Below are positions 4,922-5,555 of a stretch of DNA of 5,555 nt, in pieces. A program made the position numbers and the translations under genes. This DNA is from Clostridiales bacterium. Lineage in GTDB: Bacteria > Bacillota_A > Clostridia > Saccharofermentanales > Saccharofermentanaceae. Numbering within the stretch: the first letter of the stretch is position 1; each line of letters begins with the position of its first letter. Location of the stretch: contig JAFYJX010000004.1 of NCBI GenBank assembly GCA_017537905.1, positions 1 to 5,555 of the forward strand, given 5' to 3'. The notes under the pieces were generated by a model, which worked only from the letters and a program-made list of their open reading frames with translations, searched no databases and was not told where the DNA came from.

Positions 4922-5362
4922 ATGTTAACAGATCCTTCAATCGAGAAACTCAAAGAGAAGTCAGCAAGCCCTTACGACCTTACAGTACTCGTAAGTAAGC
5001 GTGCAAGAGAACTGACAGACGGCGCTCAGCCCATGATCGACGACGACGGTGCAGCAAATGTTGTATCTCTCGCTTGCCGTGAAGTTGCAGCTGACAAGGT
5101 CGTTGCAGTTAAGGGTGATGTAGAGGATGAGGCAGTTATCCCGATCACAAGAGAAGAGAAGATCAGAAGAAGAGAAGAAGCTGAGAACAGAAGAAAGATG
5201 CTCGAGGAAGAAAGAGCAGAGAGAATGTCTGTTGCAGGCGGCTTGAACTCCAAGGGTTTGGATGACCTTATCGACGCTTTGGCAGGCGGCAGCTCCGATG
5301 AAGAAGAGGAAGTTGTTTACGAGGGCGAAGGCGAAGAAGATCCTTCAGAGGACGAAGAATAA
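4922..5362 (+). CDS. rpoZ: RNA polymerase omega subunit with a long C-terminal extension
   Basis: Residues 1-63 match bacterial omega, the small subunit that helps fold and hold the beta' subunit in RNA polymerase: PSIEKLKEKSASPYDLTVLVSKRARELTDG (5-34) and ACREVAADKV (51-60). The protein has 146 residues, whereas most omegas have about 60-90. The extra part begins near 64 and holds a highly charged segment likely to form a long helix or coiled coil (77-103, rich in Arg, Lys and Glu), a short amphipathic segment GLDDLIDAL (112-120), and an acidic tail (126-146) made mostly of Glu and Asp. No frameshift or fusion to a known domain is seen. The gene lies 21 bases after gmk and 21 before glyS. 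The omega assignment rests on both the core motifs and the conserved place after gmk. Confidence 0.92.
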   Translation: MLTDPSIEKLKEKSASPYDLTVLVSKRARELTDGAQPMIDDDGAANVVSLACREVAADKVVAVKGDVEDEAVIPITREEKIRRREEAENRRKMLEEERAERMSVAGGLNSKGLDDLIDALAGGSSDEEEEVVYEGEGEEDPSEDEE

Positions 5363-5365
5363 TCC

Positions 5366-5373
5366 AAAGGGAG
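5366..5373 (+). promoter_or_regulatory. Ribosome binding site of glyS
   Basis: AAAGGGAG lies 10 bases before ATG 5384 in the 21-base gap after rpoZ. The gap is too short to hold a T-box leader or a terminator. Confidence 0.75.
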
Positions 5374-5383
5374 TTAAAGAAAT

Positions 5384-5555
5384 ATGGCAGTAGAGAAAAC
5401 AATGGATAAGATAGTCTCACTCGCAAAGGTTAGAGGCTTCGTATATCCTGGTTCTGACATCTACGGGGGTCTGGCTAATTCATGGGACTACGGCCCGTTA
5501 GGTGTTCAGCTTAAGAATAACGTTAAGGCAGCATGGTGGAAGAAGTTCGTCCAGG
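5384..5555 (+). CDS. glyS: Glycyl-tRNA synthetase, alpha2 (single-chain) type, N-terminal part
   Basis: The frame opens at ATG 5384 and runs off the right edge after 57 full codons. The sequence [20 protein letters not shown] followed by [20 protein letters not shown] (21-40) and [12 protein letters not shown] (41-52) is the highly conserved start of the homodimeric class II glycyl-tRNA synthetase (glyQS type). This form is found in many Gram-positive bacteria, archaea and eukaryotes, unlike the two-gene alpha2beta2 enzyme of E. coli. It attaches glycine to tRNA-Gly in the cytoplasm. Active-site motifs 2 and 3 lie outside the window. It is the fifth gene of the operon and has no leader of its own, so its level probably follows the yicC promoter unless an internal promoter exists within rpoZ or gmk. 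Confidence 0.95.
   Translation, partial: MAVEKTMDKIVSLAKVRGFVYPGSDIYGGLANSWDYGPLGVQLKNNVKAAWWKKFVQ

Noticed and set aside
5150..5230. Low-complexity purine tract suggesting a simple repeat or assembly error
   Set aside because: It keeps one open frame with a sensible Lys/Arg/Glu helix pattern and normal codons, so it is read as coding sequence of the omega extension.
235..5253. Scattered - strand open frames of 69-139 codons opposite the real genes
   Set aside because: All are shadows of well-supported + strand genes, with compositions rich in Ser or Leu and no recognisable motifs.

Overview
The window reads as a chromosomal housekeeping segment from a Gram-positive anaerobe of the class Clostridia. 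All genes lie on the + strand. The main evidence for this placement is the gene order yicC(yloC)-remA-gmk-rpoZ, a conserved Firmicutes block that includes remA, which enterobacteria lack. An HPr-family gene next to uvrC, strong AGGAG-type ribosome sites and an alpha2-type glycyl-tRNA synthetase agree with it. The family or genus cannot be fixed from the sequence alone. Nothing suggests a phage, transposon, defence island or CRISPR array.

Region 1 (1-2712) is a tightly packed run: the C-terminal half of an HPr-family phosphocarrier, uvrC overlapping its stop codon by one base (TAATG), then a small calcineurin-like metallophosphoesterase whose ribosome site overlaps the uvrC stop codon. These three genes are probably co-transcribed.

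Region 2 (2713-3141) is a 429-base stretch with no convincing gene but much secondary-structure potential. It holds a cluster of TGTTCGGC/GCCGAACA repeats (2729-2832), a terminator-like inverted repeat with a T tract (2860-2901), three further hairpins (2915-2940, 2939-2961, 2984-3016), a near-consensus promoter (3036-3064), and directly at its predicted start site a hairpin followed by six T (3073-3114). That last element looks like an intrinsic terminator placed at the very 5' end of the yicC transcript.

Region 3 (3142-5555) is the second operon: yicC (endoribonuclease family), remA (DNA-binding regulator), gmk (guanylate kinase), rpoZ (RNA polymerase omega) and the first 57 codons of glyS. 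Gaps are 14, -4, 21 and 21 bases, so one transcript is likely. It groups RNA decay, transcription regulation, GMP phosphorylation, RNA polymerase assembly and tRNA charging.

No wholly new system is evident. The points most worth a second look are the promoter-terminator unit before yicC, the structured intergenic region, a C-terminal extension on omega with a charged helix and acidic tail, a Thr at a normally acidic guanine-contact position in Gmk, and a cysteine cluster in the DNA-binding loop of RemA.
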